Positions 1-7,087 of a stretch of 55,140 nucleotides of DNA are shown piece by piece. Under the pieces are notes generated by a model. That model was not told the DNA's origin. It saw nothing but the letters and a program-made list of their open reading frames with translations, and ran no database searches. Position numbers and translations under genes: made by a program. The first letter of the stretch is position 1, and each line of letters begins with the position of its first letter. The stretch covers positions 1-55,140 of the forward strand of contig CAKQWE010000007.1 of NCBI GenBank assembly GCA_934277975.1, read 5' to 3'. The stretch comes from an uncultured Spirochaetales bacterium. Lineage in GTDB: Bacteria > Spirochaetota > Spirochaetia > Sphaerochaetales > Sphaerochaetaceae.

Positions 1-75
1 AGTCGCAACCGCCCAAAGGCTGGATGCTCTCCTTCGATTCCCGTCTCCCAATCCCCCAACTTTCCGTGAAGAACC
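1..75. mobile_element. Terminus of an ISL3-like insertion sequence, body outside the window
   Basis: The sequence ends in TTTCCGTGAAGAACC at position 75, the same outer end as the intact ISL3 element at 11756-13205. All 75 bases match the reverse complement of 54859-54933 with one mismatch (position 17). The element would extend leftwards out of the window, so only its outer end is seen. Compared with the intact element the last ~50 bp are related but carry a small indel, so this is a different subtype. Confidence 0.7.
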
Positions 76-86
76 AATTTGATAGA

Positions 87-207
87 AGAGGAACTTTCAA
101 AACTCCTTCATGCGTCCTGGCCATGCCCTGCACGGCTGGAAATCCGCCTTCAGCAACTAGGCAATCCATATCCAATCCACACAAAGCATAGTTTTGAAAG
201 TTCCTCT
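87..207 (-). repeat. MITE-like palindromic repeat, copy 1 (short form, 121 bp)
   Basis: The ends are perfect inverted repeats of AGAGGAACTTTCAAAACT. Read on the minus strand, it matches copies 2 (23667-23835) and 3 (25009-25177) over both flanks but lacks about 48 bp of the central hairpin region. It sits 11 bp from the ISL3-like end at 75. No target-site duplication is visible. No credible coding capacity; short ORFs across it are by-products of the repeat. 208-293 holds nothing recognisable. Confidence 0.85.
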
Positions 208-293
208 AGTATACAACATTTCCAGCCATACAAGAAGGAAAGTCAAAACAGGTTTAGTTTTACATATCACTTCAATCACCAAAACAGTGCGTT

Positions 294-959
294 TCAGTCC
301 GTGTAGTCCGCATCATAAGCAGTGTCTGTATGCTTTGGAGGGTCAAGCTTCCTGATTATCTTCTTTGTGTTCTCAGGAGGGTATGGAAGCCTTTCCTCTG
401 GCAATCTCCAGAAATTGATTACAGTTCCAACGCATCTCTTGTTGTCTTTTCCCACTGGAACAAGCACTCTATCACCTATTTCTATAGAATCGTCATCATA
501 GAAATACGAGTAGCCATGATCGTCAAAATCATTGAAAGCTACAGAATACCAGTTGTAATACGTATGCTCTTTCCTTGCAAAGGAAACGAATCCCTCAATC
601 ACAGAAAGGATACTTATTCCATTGGAGTCAGTAAGCAAAGGAGGACAGATTTCTTCATGGTTCTGAGAATACTTTATTTTAAATTGTATGTTTGGAGTTT
701 CAATAGTCTCCTTGTCATACCGGTCGCATTCCAAGATTTTCATGATATTGCCATGAAGAAGGCCAATTTCATAGGGATCCTCTTGAAGAGACTCTTTCAA
801 TTCCCAGTCATCAAAACCTTTCTCCAACTCACGAATCAGAACCATTCCATCATTGAAAATCTCAACCTCTCGGACAGACGGATCATGCAGACTGTCTCCG
901 TCGCTCATATAGGAAAGTTTCATATAAAGGAATCTGTTGAATACAAGTTTCTCAGTCAT
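294..959 (-). CDS. Hypothetical protein with a C-terminal GDRVLVPVG-type motif
   Basis: The family is not securely recognised. The protein is 221 aa, acidic, without signal peptide or membrane segment. The C-terminal third contains IGDRVLVPVGKDNKR followed by a proline/tyrosine-rich stretch, resembling the small beta-barrel segment (GDRVLVPFG) seen in PriA N-termini and in short uncharacterised proteins of gut bacteria. The start is set at the ATG at 959: there is no good Shine-Dalgarno, but an extended -10 (TGC-TATACT) ends 7 bp before it, suggesting a leaderless transcript. It lies downstream of dnaB on the same strand with an 81-bp gap. Base composition is more AT-rich than the dnaB operon, so it may be an accessory gene. 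Confidence 0.65.
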   Translation of the reverse strand: MTEKLVFNRFLYMKLSYMSDGDSLHDPSVREVEIFNDGMVLIRELEKGFDDWELKESLQEDPYEIGLLHGNIMKILECDRYDKETIETPNIQFKIKYSQNHEEICPPLLTDSNGISILSVIEGFVSFARKEHTYYNWYSVAFNDFDDHGYSYFYDDDSIEIGDRVLVPVGKDNKRCVGTVINFWRLPEERLPYPPENTKKIIRKLDPPKHTDTAYDADYTD

Positions 960-966
960 AGAACAA

Positions 967-975
967 AGTATAGCA
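967..975 (-). promoter_or_regulatory. Extended -10 promoter for the gene at 294-959
   Basis: On the minus strand TGC immediately precedes TATACT, and seven bases separate the hexamer from the ATG at 959, which would put the transcription start at or beside the A of the start codon. No convincing -35 is seen, consistent with an extended -10 promoter. Prediction from sequence only. Confidence 0.45.
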
Positions 976-1040
976 CATACAACACAAACTGATTGAGAAA
1001 TACAAGAAACAGCGTTCTTTCGTGGCCGCAACGACCTGCT

Positions 1041-2432
1041 TTAGAACCTCTCGATATCCCTGAAAGCCATGTAGTCGGCAATGAAGTGCATATTGAACGC
1101 ACCAGTGCTTCCGTTTCTTTGCTTGGCAATTATTATCTTGAGGGTTTTTGGCTTTACGGTAGGCTCGTCACCATCGGTCTCCTCTTCCTCGTATTGGGCT
1201 ATCTTACCGTCTTCGTTCAGGCGTTTGGATGGGTCGTCCAAGAGGATTACAAGGTCGGCGTCCTGCTCTATGGAGCCGGAGTCGCGCAGGTCCGCAAGCA
1301 TAGGAGGCCTGTCCTTGCCGCCTTCTCTGTTAACCTGTGCAAGACATATGATTGGCACATTGAGCTCACGGGCAAGGCTTTTGAGGGACCTTGAGATGAT
1401 TGACACCTGTTCATGCCTTGGCATGTTGGCCGGGCCCTTGAGGTCTATGAGGCCAATGTAGTCTATGAAGATGGCCTGGATGTCGTTCTCCCTCTTCATT
1501 CGCCTTGATTGGGAGCGAATCTCCATGAGGCTTATGTTGGGGGTGTCTTGTATGAGAAGGTTCTTGGCGTTCTCGTAGAGCACTCCCGCTGCATCCATCA
1601 TCTTCTGCTCGGAGACGCTGTCTATCTTGCCGTTTCTGAGGACCATGTTGTTTATCTGGCCCTTGTTGGAAAGGATTCTTTCCACAAGGGACGCCCCTGA
1701 CATTTCAAGGGAGAAGAAACCAACAGGCACCGGATTTGGACCAAAAGCCATGTTTATGGCAATGTTGAGACCCAAGGCCGTCTTACCAACGGATGGTCTT
1801 GCGGCGATTATCACCATGTCAGACGGCTTGAAACCGCCAATGTACTTGTCAAGGGTTCTGAAACCAGACGAGATTCCGCTTGGCTTTTTGCCAGCCTGTC
1901 TGTCATGGACTTCGTCCACGACCTTGAGAAGGAGCGCACCTACATCGGTGTAGTTGTTGGTTCCAATGCTGTTGCCAAGTGCCGATATCTTCTGTTCTAT
2001 CTCGTCTATCGACTGCTGGACATCCTGCGTCTCGTCGAAGGCCTTGTCGCCCACGGTTACGGAAAGGTCAAGAAGCCTTCTTTTGAGGGCGCAGTTGCGG
2101 ATTATCTGTGCATAGTACGAAGCGTTTGTAGATGACGGCACGGAGTCCGTAAGCCCTGCAATATAGGAAGCCCCTCCGCACTCGGCAAGGGTTCCCTTCT
2201 CCGCAAGGTATTGGGTAAGCGACACGAGGTCTATGGCAACGCTTGGCTTGTCGTTCCTGAGTCCTACGATTGCATCCCATATAAGCTGATGCCCTCGTTG
2301 GTAGAAATCATCCTTGGTCAGAATCTCCTGGACATCGTCCAATGCCCTGTTTCTGAGAAGGACAGCTCCAAGCAAAGCGACTTCAGCATCTATGTTCTGG
2401 GGTGGAACCCTTCCTATCGTACTACCTGCCAC
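1041..2432 (-). CDS. dnaB: Replicative DNA helicase DnaB
   Basis: Hexameric 5'-3' helicase that unwinds the chromosome ahead of the replisome and recruits primase. 463 aa, the usual length, with no intein. The N-terminal DnaB domain begins PPQNIDAEVALLGAVL; the RecA-like C-terminal domain has Walker A ARPSVGKT at about 211-218, Walker B IFIDYIGLI and the DnaB motif LRDSGSIEQDADLV. The start is GTG with GGAG about 8 bp upstream. It is the last conserved gene of the rpsF-ssb-rpsR-DUF2232-rplI-dnaB run, separated from rplI by 137 bp in which I see no gene. The same order is known from Treponema and, with differences, from Firmicutes. Confidence 0.97.
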   Translation of the reverse strand: MAGSTIGRVPPQNIDAEVALLGAVLLRNRALDDVQEILTKDDFYQRGHQLIWDAIVGLRNDKPSVAIDLVSLTQYLAEKGTLAECGGASYIAGLTDSVPSSTNASYYAQIIRNCALKRRLLDLSVTVGDKAFDETQDVQQSIDEIEQKISALGNSIGTNNYTDVGALLLKVVDEVHDRQAGKKPSGISSGFRTLDKYIGGFKPSDMVIIAARPSVGKTALGLNIAINMAFGPNPVPVGFFSLEMSGASLVERILSNKGQINNMVLRNGKIDSVSEQKMMDAAGVLYENAKNLLIQDTPNISLMEIRSQSRRMKRENDIQAIFIDYIGLIDLKGPANMPRHEQVSIISRSLKSLARELNVPIICLAQVNREGGKDRPPMLADLRDSGSIEQDADLVILLDDPSKRLNEDGKIAQYEEEETDGDEPTVKPKTLKIIIAKQRNGSTGAFNMHFIADYMAFRDIERF

Positions 2433-2569
2433 GTCAAAATCTCCGTAGTTCGCAAACCATCATGTATTCACTTACATATGCAAGGATACATGCAAAGGGA
2501 CAACAAACGACAATATACGACACAGCCCGCCGTTTCCAGCGAGCTGAGCCATGGAAATCAAAATGTATT

Positions 2570-3220
2570 TCAGCCTTCGACAGGAGCCTGAGCTGCCTCT
2601 TCTGAAATCTCCTCAGCAACCGCTTCTGTGGCGATCTCGCCAGCAGCAACTGCAGCTGCTGCAGCTGCTGCTTCTGCTGCGGCCTTCTCCTCTGCTTCCT
2701 TAGCGGCCTTGGCGGCTTCAGCAGCTTCCTTTGCCGCTGCTTCCTTGGCAGCCTTCTCTGCAGCTCTGACCTCTGCTTCGCTGAGAACGTTCAACTTGAT
2801 AAGGGAGAACTCGTTCTCATAGAGGTGAACCTTGGCTGTGTAGACACCAACCATCTTGATTGCATGTGTTGCAACTTCGATGCGCTTCTTCTCAATCTCG
2901 AAACCAAGCTTTGCAAGGGCTTCCTGAACCATGAGAGGTGTGACGGAGCCAAAGAGCTTTCCAGACTCGCCAGCGGAGACAATCATGTCGAGACTCACGT
3001 TGTCAAGCTTCTCCTTGAGGGATGCAGAAGCTTCGCGCTTTGCAACCTTGCGCTTTTCAATGGCAGCTGCTCTGCTCTTGAAAATTGACAGATTCTCGTT
3101 TGTGTACAGTACCGCAGCACCAGTGGGCAGCAGATAGTTACGAGCATATCCATCCTTTACCACACAGACATCTCCCTCTTCTCCGAGGTTAGGTACGTCC
3201 TGATTCAAAATGATCTTCAT
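2570..3220 (-). CDS. rplI: Large ribosomal subunit protein bL9 with Ala/Glu-rich tail
   Basis: Binds domain V of 23S rRNA near the base of the L1 stalk. Residues 1-148 form a standard bL9: the N-terminal rRNA-binding domain starts MKIILNQDVPNLGEEGD with the conserved KDGYARNYLLP, followed by the long connecting helix and C-terminal domain. The protein is 216 aa against the usual ~150; the extra ~65 residues are a low-complexity Ala/Glu/Lys stretch encoded by GCAGCTGC-type repeats, predicted to be a charged helix. It has an ATG start with an AAAGGAG Shine-Dalgarno. Operon position between a DUF2232 gene and dnaB. Confidence 0.96.
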   Translation of the reverse strand: MKIILNQDVPNLGEEGDVCVVKDGYARNYLLPTGAAVLYTNENLSIFKSRAAAIEKRKVAKREASASLKEKLDNVSLDMIVSAGESGKLFGSVTPLMVQEALAKLGFEIEKKRIEVATHAIKMVGVYTAKVHLYENEFSLIKLNVLSEAEVRAAEKAAKEAAAKEAAEAAKAAKEAEEKAAAEAAAAAAAVAAGEIATEAVAEEISEEAAQAPVEG

Positions 3221-3257
3221 ATGAATACTCCTTTGTTTAGTATTTCTATTTCAAAAC

Positions 3258-4187
3258 CTATCTGAACCGTATCCAAGTCTCAAAGACACCAAGGATTGGA
3301 AGTCCAACAAGACATACAAGGTTCAGGCCAGGCATCATGCACAGGCAGAGCACCAAAACGACAACCCTACCTGCACTGACCGCAGCGGTCCTTCTTCTGA
3401 AAAGTGCGACAAGTATCGAAATCCCCTGGATTGCATAGAGCAGTCCAAGCGCAAAAGCAAGGTTCCAACACACAGCACGGCTCCAAGCCGGGATCTGTAT
3501 GAAGTTGAACCCCAGGGCCAAGGCCCAGCTTCCAAGAAACGCCCACACAAACATGTCAGGAAGTTTCATGAAAGCGAAATCATACTGCCAGGCTTCATCG
3601 TTTCTGTACAGTATCAGCTCAGACACCAAAACAGGAACCCCTGCCGCAACCATGCCCATTGGAACGAACATGAGCGTCATAAGGGAGACCACCATATCCA
3701 CCACAGGCTCTATGCTGAATCCCAACGATTCCTCCGGGAACATATACATCATGGAACTCTTGATGAGCTCCTTGATGGACCCGGTATAGTCAGTCGAAAA
3801 CCACACAGCAATGGCAAGTCCCATTGCGCAGACCGGCAAACATGCAAGGAAGTACTTTCTGAGTCCAACCCTGCTTCGTTTTCCAGCAGCCGTCCATATG
3901 GCGGATCCTACTATGGTGCACACAGGCATGTACAACGAAACTGCAACCATACCTGCGTACTGCGTGGTCAGAAGGTCTTTGCTGTCAAGCAACGTCCAGC
4001 CAACGGCACCAAGGAAAACCAAGGCATACGAAAACCAGACGATCCCCTCCTTGCGTATTCTGGGAATGACGAGAAGCAAAGGGACCGTCATAAGCATACT
4101 CCCCAACGAGAACCGTGAGAAAAGAACGCCTATCAAGGTCACGAAGACCAAATCCCTTATGCTGCCTTTGTCTGTTCCCTGCTCCAC
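3258..4187 (-). CDS. DUF2232 (YybS-like) integral membrane protein
   Basis: A 309-aa protein with about eight hydrophobic segments and short charged loops, no signal peptide and no catalytic motif that I recognise. Synteny supports the call: in Bacillus and relatives yybS (DUF2232) lies between rpsR and rplI, exactly where this gene lies. Firmicutes also carry gdpP there; it is absent here. Function in the family is unknown. The start is GTG at 4187 with GAGG about 9 bp upstream; the alternative is an internal ATG. It is 54 bp downstream of rpsR and 37 bp upstream of rplI, so co-transcribed with ribosomal protein genes. Confidence 0.75.
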   Translation of the reverse strand: MEQGTDKGSIRDLVFVTLIGVLFSRFSLGSMLMTVPLLLVIPRIRKEGIVWFSYALVFLGAVGWTLLDSKDLLTTQYAGMVAVSLYMPVCTIVGSAIWTAAGKRSRVGLRKYFLACLPVCAMGLAIAVWFSTDYTGSIKELIKSSMMYMFPEESLGFSIEPVVDMVVSLMTLMFVPMGMVAAGVPVLVSELILYRNDEAWQYDFAFMKLPDMFVWAFLGSWALALGFNFIQIPAWSRAVCWNLAFALGLLYAIQGISILVALFRRRTAAVSAGRVVVLVLCLCMMPGLNLVCLVGLPILGVFETWIRFR

Positions 4188-4241
4188 TTCAGGATTCCTC
4201 TTGTCGAATCGGATTTCTCAGTCAGATTTCTCAGACTCAAA

Positions 4242-4526
4242 TCACTGCTTGTCGAAAGGAAGATAAGCAAGGACTCTTGCTTTCTTGATTTCCTTTGTGA
4301 GGGCTCTCTGGTGCTTTGCACATGTTCCAGTGATGCGGCCAGGGAGAATCTTCCCTCTCTCTGTCGTGCAGCGTCTGAGCTGCTCTGGGTTCTTGTAGTC
4401 TGGCTCAACCTTGTTGGCGCAGAACTTGCAGATCTTCTTCTTGAAACTGGTGCGCTTTCCGCCCATCTTCTTATCTCTGAAGCTACCTGTAGCCTCGTTG
4501 GTCATTGCATCTTTCTCGTCATGCAT
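4242..4526 (-). CDS. rpsR: Small ribosomal subunit protein bS18
   Basis: Platform protein of the 30S subunit that forms a complex with bS6. 94 aa, with the conserved core KICKFCANK, DYKNPEQLRRC, ERGKILPGRITGTCAKHQR. The Cys pairs and His match the zinc-binding (C+) form of bS18. The N-terminus is extended by about 20 residues over short homologues (MHDEKDAMTNEATG), so internal Met residues are possible alternative starts, but AGGAGAAG sits correctly before the ATG at 4526. The gene is 19 bp downstream of ssb. Confidence 0.96.
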   Translation of the reverse strand: MHDEKDAMTNEATGSFRDKKMGGKRTSFKKKICKFCANKVEPDYKNPEQLRRCTTERGKILPGRITGTCAKHQRALTKEIKKARVLAYLPFDKQ

Positions 4527-4545
4527 TTGAATCTTCTCCTATAAA

Positions 4546-5058
4546 TCAAAATGGAATGTCTGCATCATCGAAGGATTCAGGTCCACCGATGTCTGCGACT
4601 GGAGCCGCCTGCTGGGGGGCTCTCTGTGCCGGACGGTTCTGCTGATATCCGCCGCTCTGGTAGCTGTTCTGGTAATTGTTCTGATAGCCACCCTGTGCGA
4701 CGTCGTTGGATGCCGAACCACCCTGCTGGTTACCGCTTCCCAGAAGCTGAACGTTGTTGGCAACGACCTCCACCTTCGAATGGGTCTGTCCATCCTGCTC
4801 CCATCTGTTCTGCCTTAGCTCTCCCTGAATGGAGACCTGACGGCCCTTAGTAAGATAGGTATTGAGGGTCTCAGCAGACTTTCCCCAAAGAACAACGTCA
4901 AAGTAGCTCACTTCGTCCTCCCACTTGTCTCCAGTCCTCTTCCTTCTGTTGACTGCAACGGAAAAACGACAAATTGAGGTACCCTGTGGCGTTGACCTAA
5001 GCTCACAGTCGCGTGTAAGACGTCCAACCAATACGACCACGTTGATATCTGCTGCCAT
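4546..5058 (-). CDS. ssb: Single-stranded DNA-binding protein
   Basis: Binds ssDNA during replication, repair and recombination. 170 aa: N-terminal OB fold (MAADINVVVLVGRLTRDCEL, then DVVLWGKSAET), a Gln/Asn/Gly/Tyr-rich linker from about 110 to 155, and the acidic tip DDADIPF that docks partner proteins. Located between rpsF and rpsR, as in many bacteria, 26 bp after rpsF and 19 bp before rpsR. All features are normal for a replicative SSB. Confidence 0.97.
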   Translation of the reverse strand: MAADINVVVLVGRLTRDCELRSTPQGTSICRFSVAVNRRKRTGDKWEDEVSYFDVVLWGKSAETLNTYLTKGRQVSIQGELRQNRWEQDGQTHSKVEVVANNVQLLGSGNQQGGSASNDVAQGGYQNNYQNSYQSGGYQQNRPAQRAPQQAAPVADIGGPESFDDADIPF

Positions 5059-5084
5059 TGTCCACTCCTGTTGGGTTCTACCTG

Positions 5085-5360
5085 TTATTTAGCTACGAAC
5101 AGGTGCTTGAGAATCGAAGACTCCAACATGAACTCAGAAGTCATCTTGTTGATGCTCTGTGGTTCAGCGGAGAGCTCGAAGTAATAATAGTGGCCCTTAT
5201 CCTGCTTCTTGATTATATAGGCGAGATTCCTCACGCCCATGTCTTCCTGCTTTGCAATCTGTGCACCAGCAGCCTTCAATGCATTGGAGACAATCTCCAT
5301 GCCCTTTTCCGTCATATCATCGCTTGCGTTGAAGATGACGGTGAACTCATAATCTCTCAT
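5085..5360 (-). CDS. rpsF: Small ribosomal subunit protein bS6
   Basis: 30S platform protein that pairs with bS18. 91 aa, starting MRDYEFTVIFNAS with the conserved LAYIIKKQDKGHYYYFEL strand pair, and of standard length. The start ATG at 5360 follows AAGGAGG. It is the first gene of the minus-strand block running through ssb, rpsR, DUF2232, rplI and dnaB; the region to 5528 upstream has no gene and should hold the operon promoter. Confidence 0.96.
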   Translation of the reverse strand: MRDYEFTVIFNASDDMTEKGMEIVSNALKAAGAQIAKQEDMGVRNLAYIIKKQDKGHYYYFELSAEPQSINKMTSEFMLESSILKHLFVAK

Positions 5361-5417
5361 GGGTTCCTCCTTACGGACTTAAAATGATCCATCGACGATG
5401 GATAAAGAGGTATTCCA

Positions 5418-5447
5418 ACAGTACCATCCAAAGCCCCCAAGAGTCAA
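5418..5447 (-). promoter_or_regulatory. Candidate promoter of the rpsF operon
   Basis: On the minus strand TTGACT (5442-5447) and TACTGT (5418-5423) are separated by 18 bp, about 60 bp before the rpsF start. The -10 is a weak match, and other AT-rich hexamers lie further upstream at 5455-5465. A small inverted repeat GTGTT-CGC-AACAC lies upstream at about 5467-5479. Confidence 0.35.
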
Positions 5448-5528
5448 TACGACTACAATATAATACGTGTTCGCAACACAGACGTATGCCCTTGTCCTTG
5501 TTTTTTTGAAAAAAGAACTCCCCTACTA

Positions 5529-5558
5529 TTGACCTTTGGTACGAAAAGCAACGATAAT
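5529..5558 (+). promoter_or_regulatory. Promoter of the bS22/mS38-like gene
   Basis: TTGACC at 5529-5534 and GATAAT at 5553-5558 with an 18-bp spacer, about 50 bp before the GTG start at 5610. An inverted repeat CCCCGCTAGGGG lies just before the Shine-Dalgarno site, in the leader. Confidence 0.6.
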
Positions 5559-5609
5559 GGCCTTCGTAATTACAATTCGTCCCCGCTAGGGGATATAAGG
5601 AGTTCTGCA

Positions 5610-5699
5610 GTGCCTTGTGGAAGAAAAAGAAAGAAGCATAAGATTGCTACCCATAAAAGGAAGAAGAAGCTCAGAATGATGAGACATAAGAAGAAGTAA
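5610..5699 (+). CDS. Tiny basic ribosomal protein, AURKAIP1/COX24 (bS22/mS38-like) family
   Basis: A 29-aa lysine/arginine-rich peptide starting at GTG: residues run MPCGRKRKKHKIATHKRKKK, then LRMMRHKKK. The KIATHKRKKKLR core is the AURKAIP1/COX24 signature found in very short proteins of spirochaetes and Bacteroidota; the mycobacterial bS22 and mitochondrial mS38 members sit in the small ribosomal subunit near the decoding centre. AAGGAG lies 7 bp before the GTG. The gene is monocistronic, with its own promoter (5529-5558) and a strong terminator (5723-5750). It is below the size that most gene callers report. Ribosome association is inferred from the family. Confidence 0.85.
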   Translation: MPCGRKRKKHKIATHKRKKKLRMMRHKKK

Positions 5700-5722
5700 T
5701 TTCTCCTTCTTCGCAATCTTTT

Positions 5723-5750
5723 AACCGCTGGTCGCTCCAGCGGTTTTTTG
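5723..5750 (+). terminator. Rho-independent terminator after the bS22-like gene
   Basis: Perfect 9-bp stem AACCGCTGG / CCAGCGGTT with a 5-base loop, followed by a run of T. It begins 24 bp after the stop codon at 5699. Confidence 0.9.
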
Positions 5751-5850
5751 TTTTTCTTGTCCTTTTGGTCATCTACTGCGTCGGTTCATTTGTGTCGTAC
5801 AGCAAGTACTGCAGCGCAAATCCCCTCGAAAACGATATCTCCTCTTCAAT

Positions 5851-5940
5851 TTGATGCGTCCTGATGCGCCTTAGTCCGCCTTGATGCGCCCTAATGCGCC
5901 TTCATACGCCCTACTCCGCCATACAACGCCATTCACCACC
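5851..5940. repeat. Degenerate 10-bp tandem repeat, nine units, upstream of metN
   Basis: Nine consecutive 10-bp units with consensus YTGATGCGCC: TTGATGCGTC, CTGATGCGCC, TTAGTCCGCC and so on, decaying to ATTCACCACC. The period never slips. The tract lies in the 332-bp gene-free stretch 5751-6082 between a terminator and metN; the remainder of that stretch shows no SAM-type riboswitch and no further gene. The 10-bp period places each unit on the same DNA face. Confidence 0.85.
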
Positions 5941-6082
5941 CATTCCCCTAAAGACATCAAACACGTTATGTAATCCCGTTAACACTTTTGTATCAAATAG
6001 CACGTATTCAAAAGAAATACAACAAAACCACTTGTCCAAAACTTGAAACTGTGCTTTATTAGTCGCCGAGGAGCTGGCTCGA

Positions 6083-7087
6083 ATGCAGATTAGGCTGGAG
6101 AATCTTGAACGCAGTTATGGAAAGGTACACGCAGTTGACGACATAAGTCTCTTTGTACCCCAGAACAGGATATTTGGCATAATAGGCCGCTCAGGTGCAG
6201 GAAAAAGCACATTGGTACGTCTCATGAGCCTTCTTGAGACTCCGGATTCGGGACAGGTTCTCTATGACGACAGACGAGTTGACAACCTATCCAAACAGGA
6301 ACTCATAGCCCAAAGGCGAAAGATTGGGATGATTTTCCAGAACTTCAACCTCTTCTCGTCACGCACGGCAGGCCAGAACATAGCCTACCCAATGGAGATA
6401 TGCGGCTACCAAAAGATCCAAATAGAAACAAGAGTACAGGAGTTGCTCAAACTCGTTGGGCTTGAAGACAGGAAGGACGCTCCTATCTCCACCCTGAGCG
6501 GAGGCCAAAAACAACGGGTGGCCATAGCAAGGGCCCTTGCATGCAAACCAGAAGTCCTATTCTGCGACGAAGCCACAAGCGCATTGGACCCACAGACAAC
6601 GAAATCCATTCTTGAACTCATAAAGGACATCCAAAGGAAGATGAACCTAACGGTGGTCATGATAACCCACCAGATGGAGGTAGTCAGGGATGCCTGCGAT
6701 TTCGTGGCGGTCCTTGACAATGGAAGGATCGTCGAAGAAGGAACTGTAAAGGAACTCTTCGCACACCCTAAGACCGATGTCTCAAAGGACTTCCTTTCAC
6801 ACCTCACAACAGTGGATGCAGACCGCAGCTCCATGGTGTTCTGGTCCAACGTACCAGGACGCTACACACTTAGATTCGCAGGAGCCACTGCGGACTCCCC
6901 TGTCATATCGGAGCTCGCACGCCAATATGGAGTGGTGTTCAACATAAGAGGCGGAGGAATACAGCATGTTGGAGGAGATGACTTTGGAACGCTCATATGC
7001 GACATAAGCGGAGATCCGCAGGCTGTGAAGACCTCAATCGAGAAGCTCAAGGAGAACAGCATTGTTGTAGAGGAGGCCAACGCATGA
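6083..7087 (+). CDS. metN: D/L-methionine ABC importer ATP-binding protein
   Basis: Energises methionine uptake with MetI and MetQ. 334 aa: Walker A GRSGAGKST at 35-43, signature LSGGQKQR near 140, Walker B VLFCDEATSALDP, H-loop MITHQ. The C-terminal ~85 residues (from YTLRFAGATAD) form the NIL regulatory domain that binds methionine and inhibits transport in characterised MetN proteins, which separates it from other polar amino acid transporters. GAGGAG lies 11 bp before the ATG. The stop overlaps the metI start (ATGA). No S-box is seen upstream, so regulation is unclear apart from the 10-bp repeat tract at 5851-5940. Confidence 0.95.
   Translation: MQIRLENLERSYGKVHAVDDISLFVPQNRIFGIIGRSGAGKSTLVRLMSLLETPDSGQVLYDDRRVDNLSKQELIAQRRKIGMIFQNFNLFSSRTAGQNIAYPMEICGYQKIQIETRVQELLKLVGLEDRKDAPISTLSGGQKQRVAIARALACKPEVLFCDEATSALDPQTTKSILELIKDIQRKMNLTVVMITHQMEVVRDACDFVAVLDNGRIVEEGTVKELFAHPKTDVSKDFLSHLTTVDADRSSMVFWSNVPGRYTLRFAGATADSPVISELARQYGVVFNIRGGGIQHVGGDDFGTLICDISGDPQAVKTSIEKLKENSIVVEEANA

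Noticed and set aside
79..306. A 75-aa ORF on the plus strand at the left end
   Set aside because: It runs through MITE-like copy 1 and its peptide simply translates the palindromic arms; no Shine-Dalgarno or family.
330..992. A 220-aa plus-strand ORF opposite the 294-959 gene
   Set aside because: The minus-strand frame has motif content (GDRVLVPVG) and a promoter; this frame has neither.
5851..5940. A CRISPR array
   Set aside because: Units are 10 bp with no spacers and no cas genes; the same holds for 50191-50350.
5941..6082. A SAM riboswitch in front of metN
   Set aside because: No S-box core, no P1-P4 pairing pattern and no terminator/antiterminator before metN; only the 10-bp repeat is evident.
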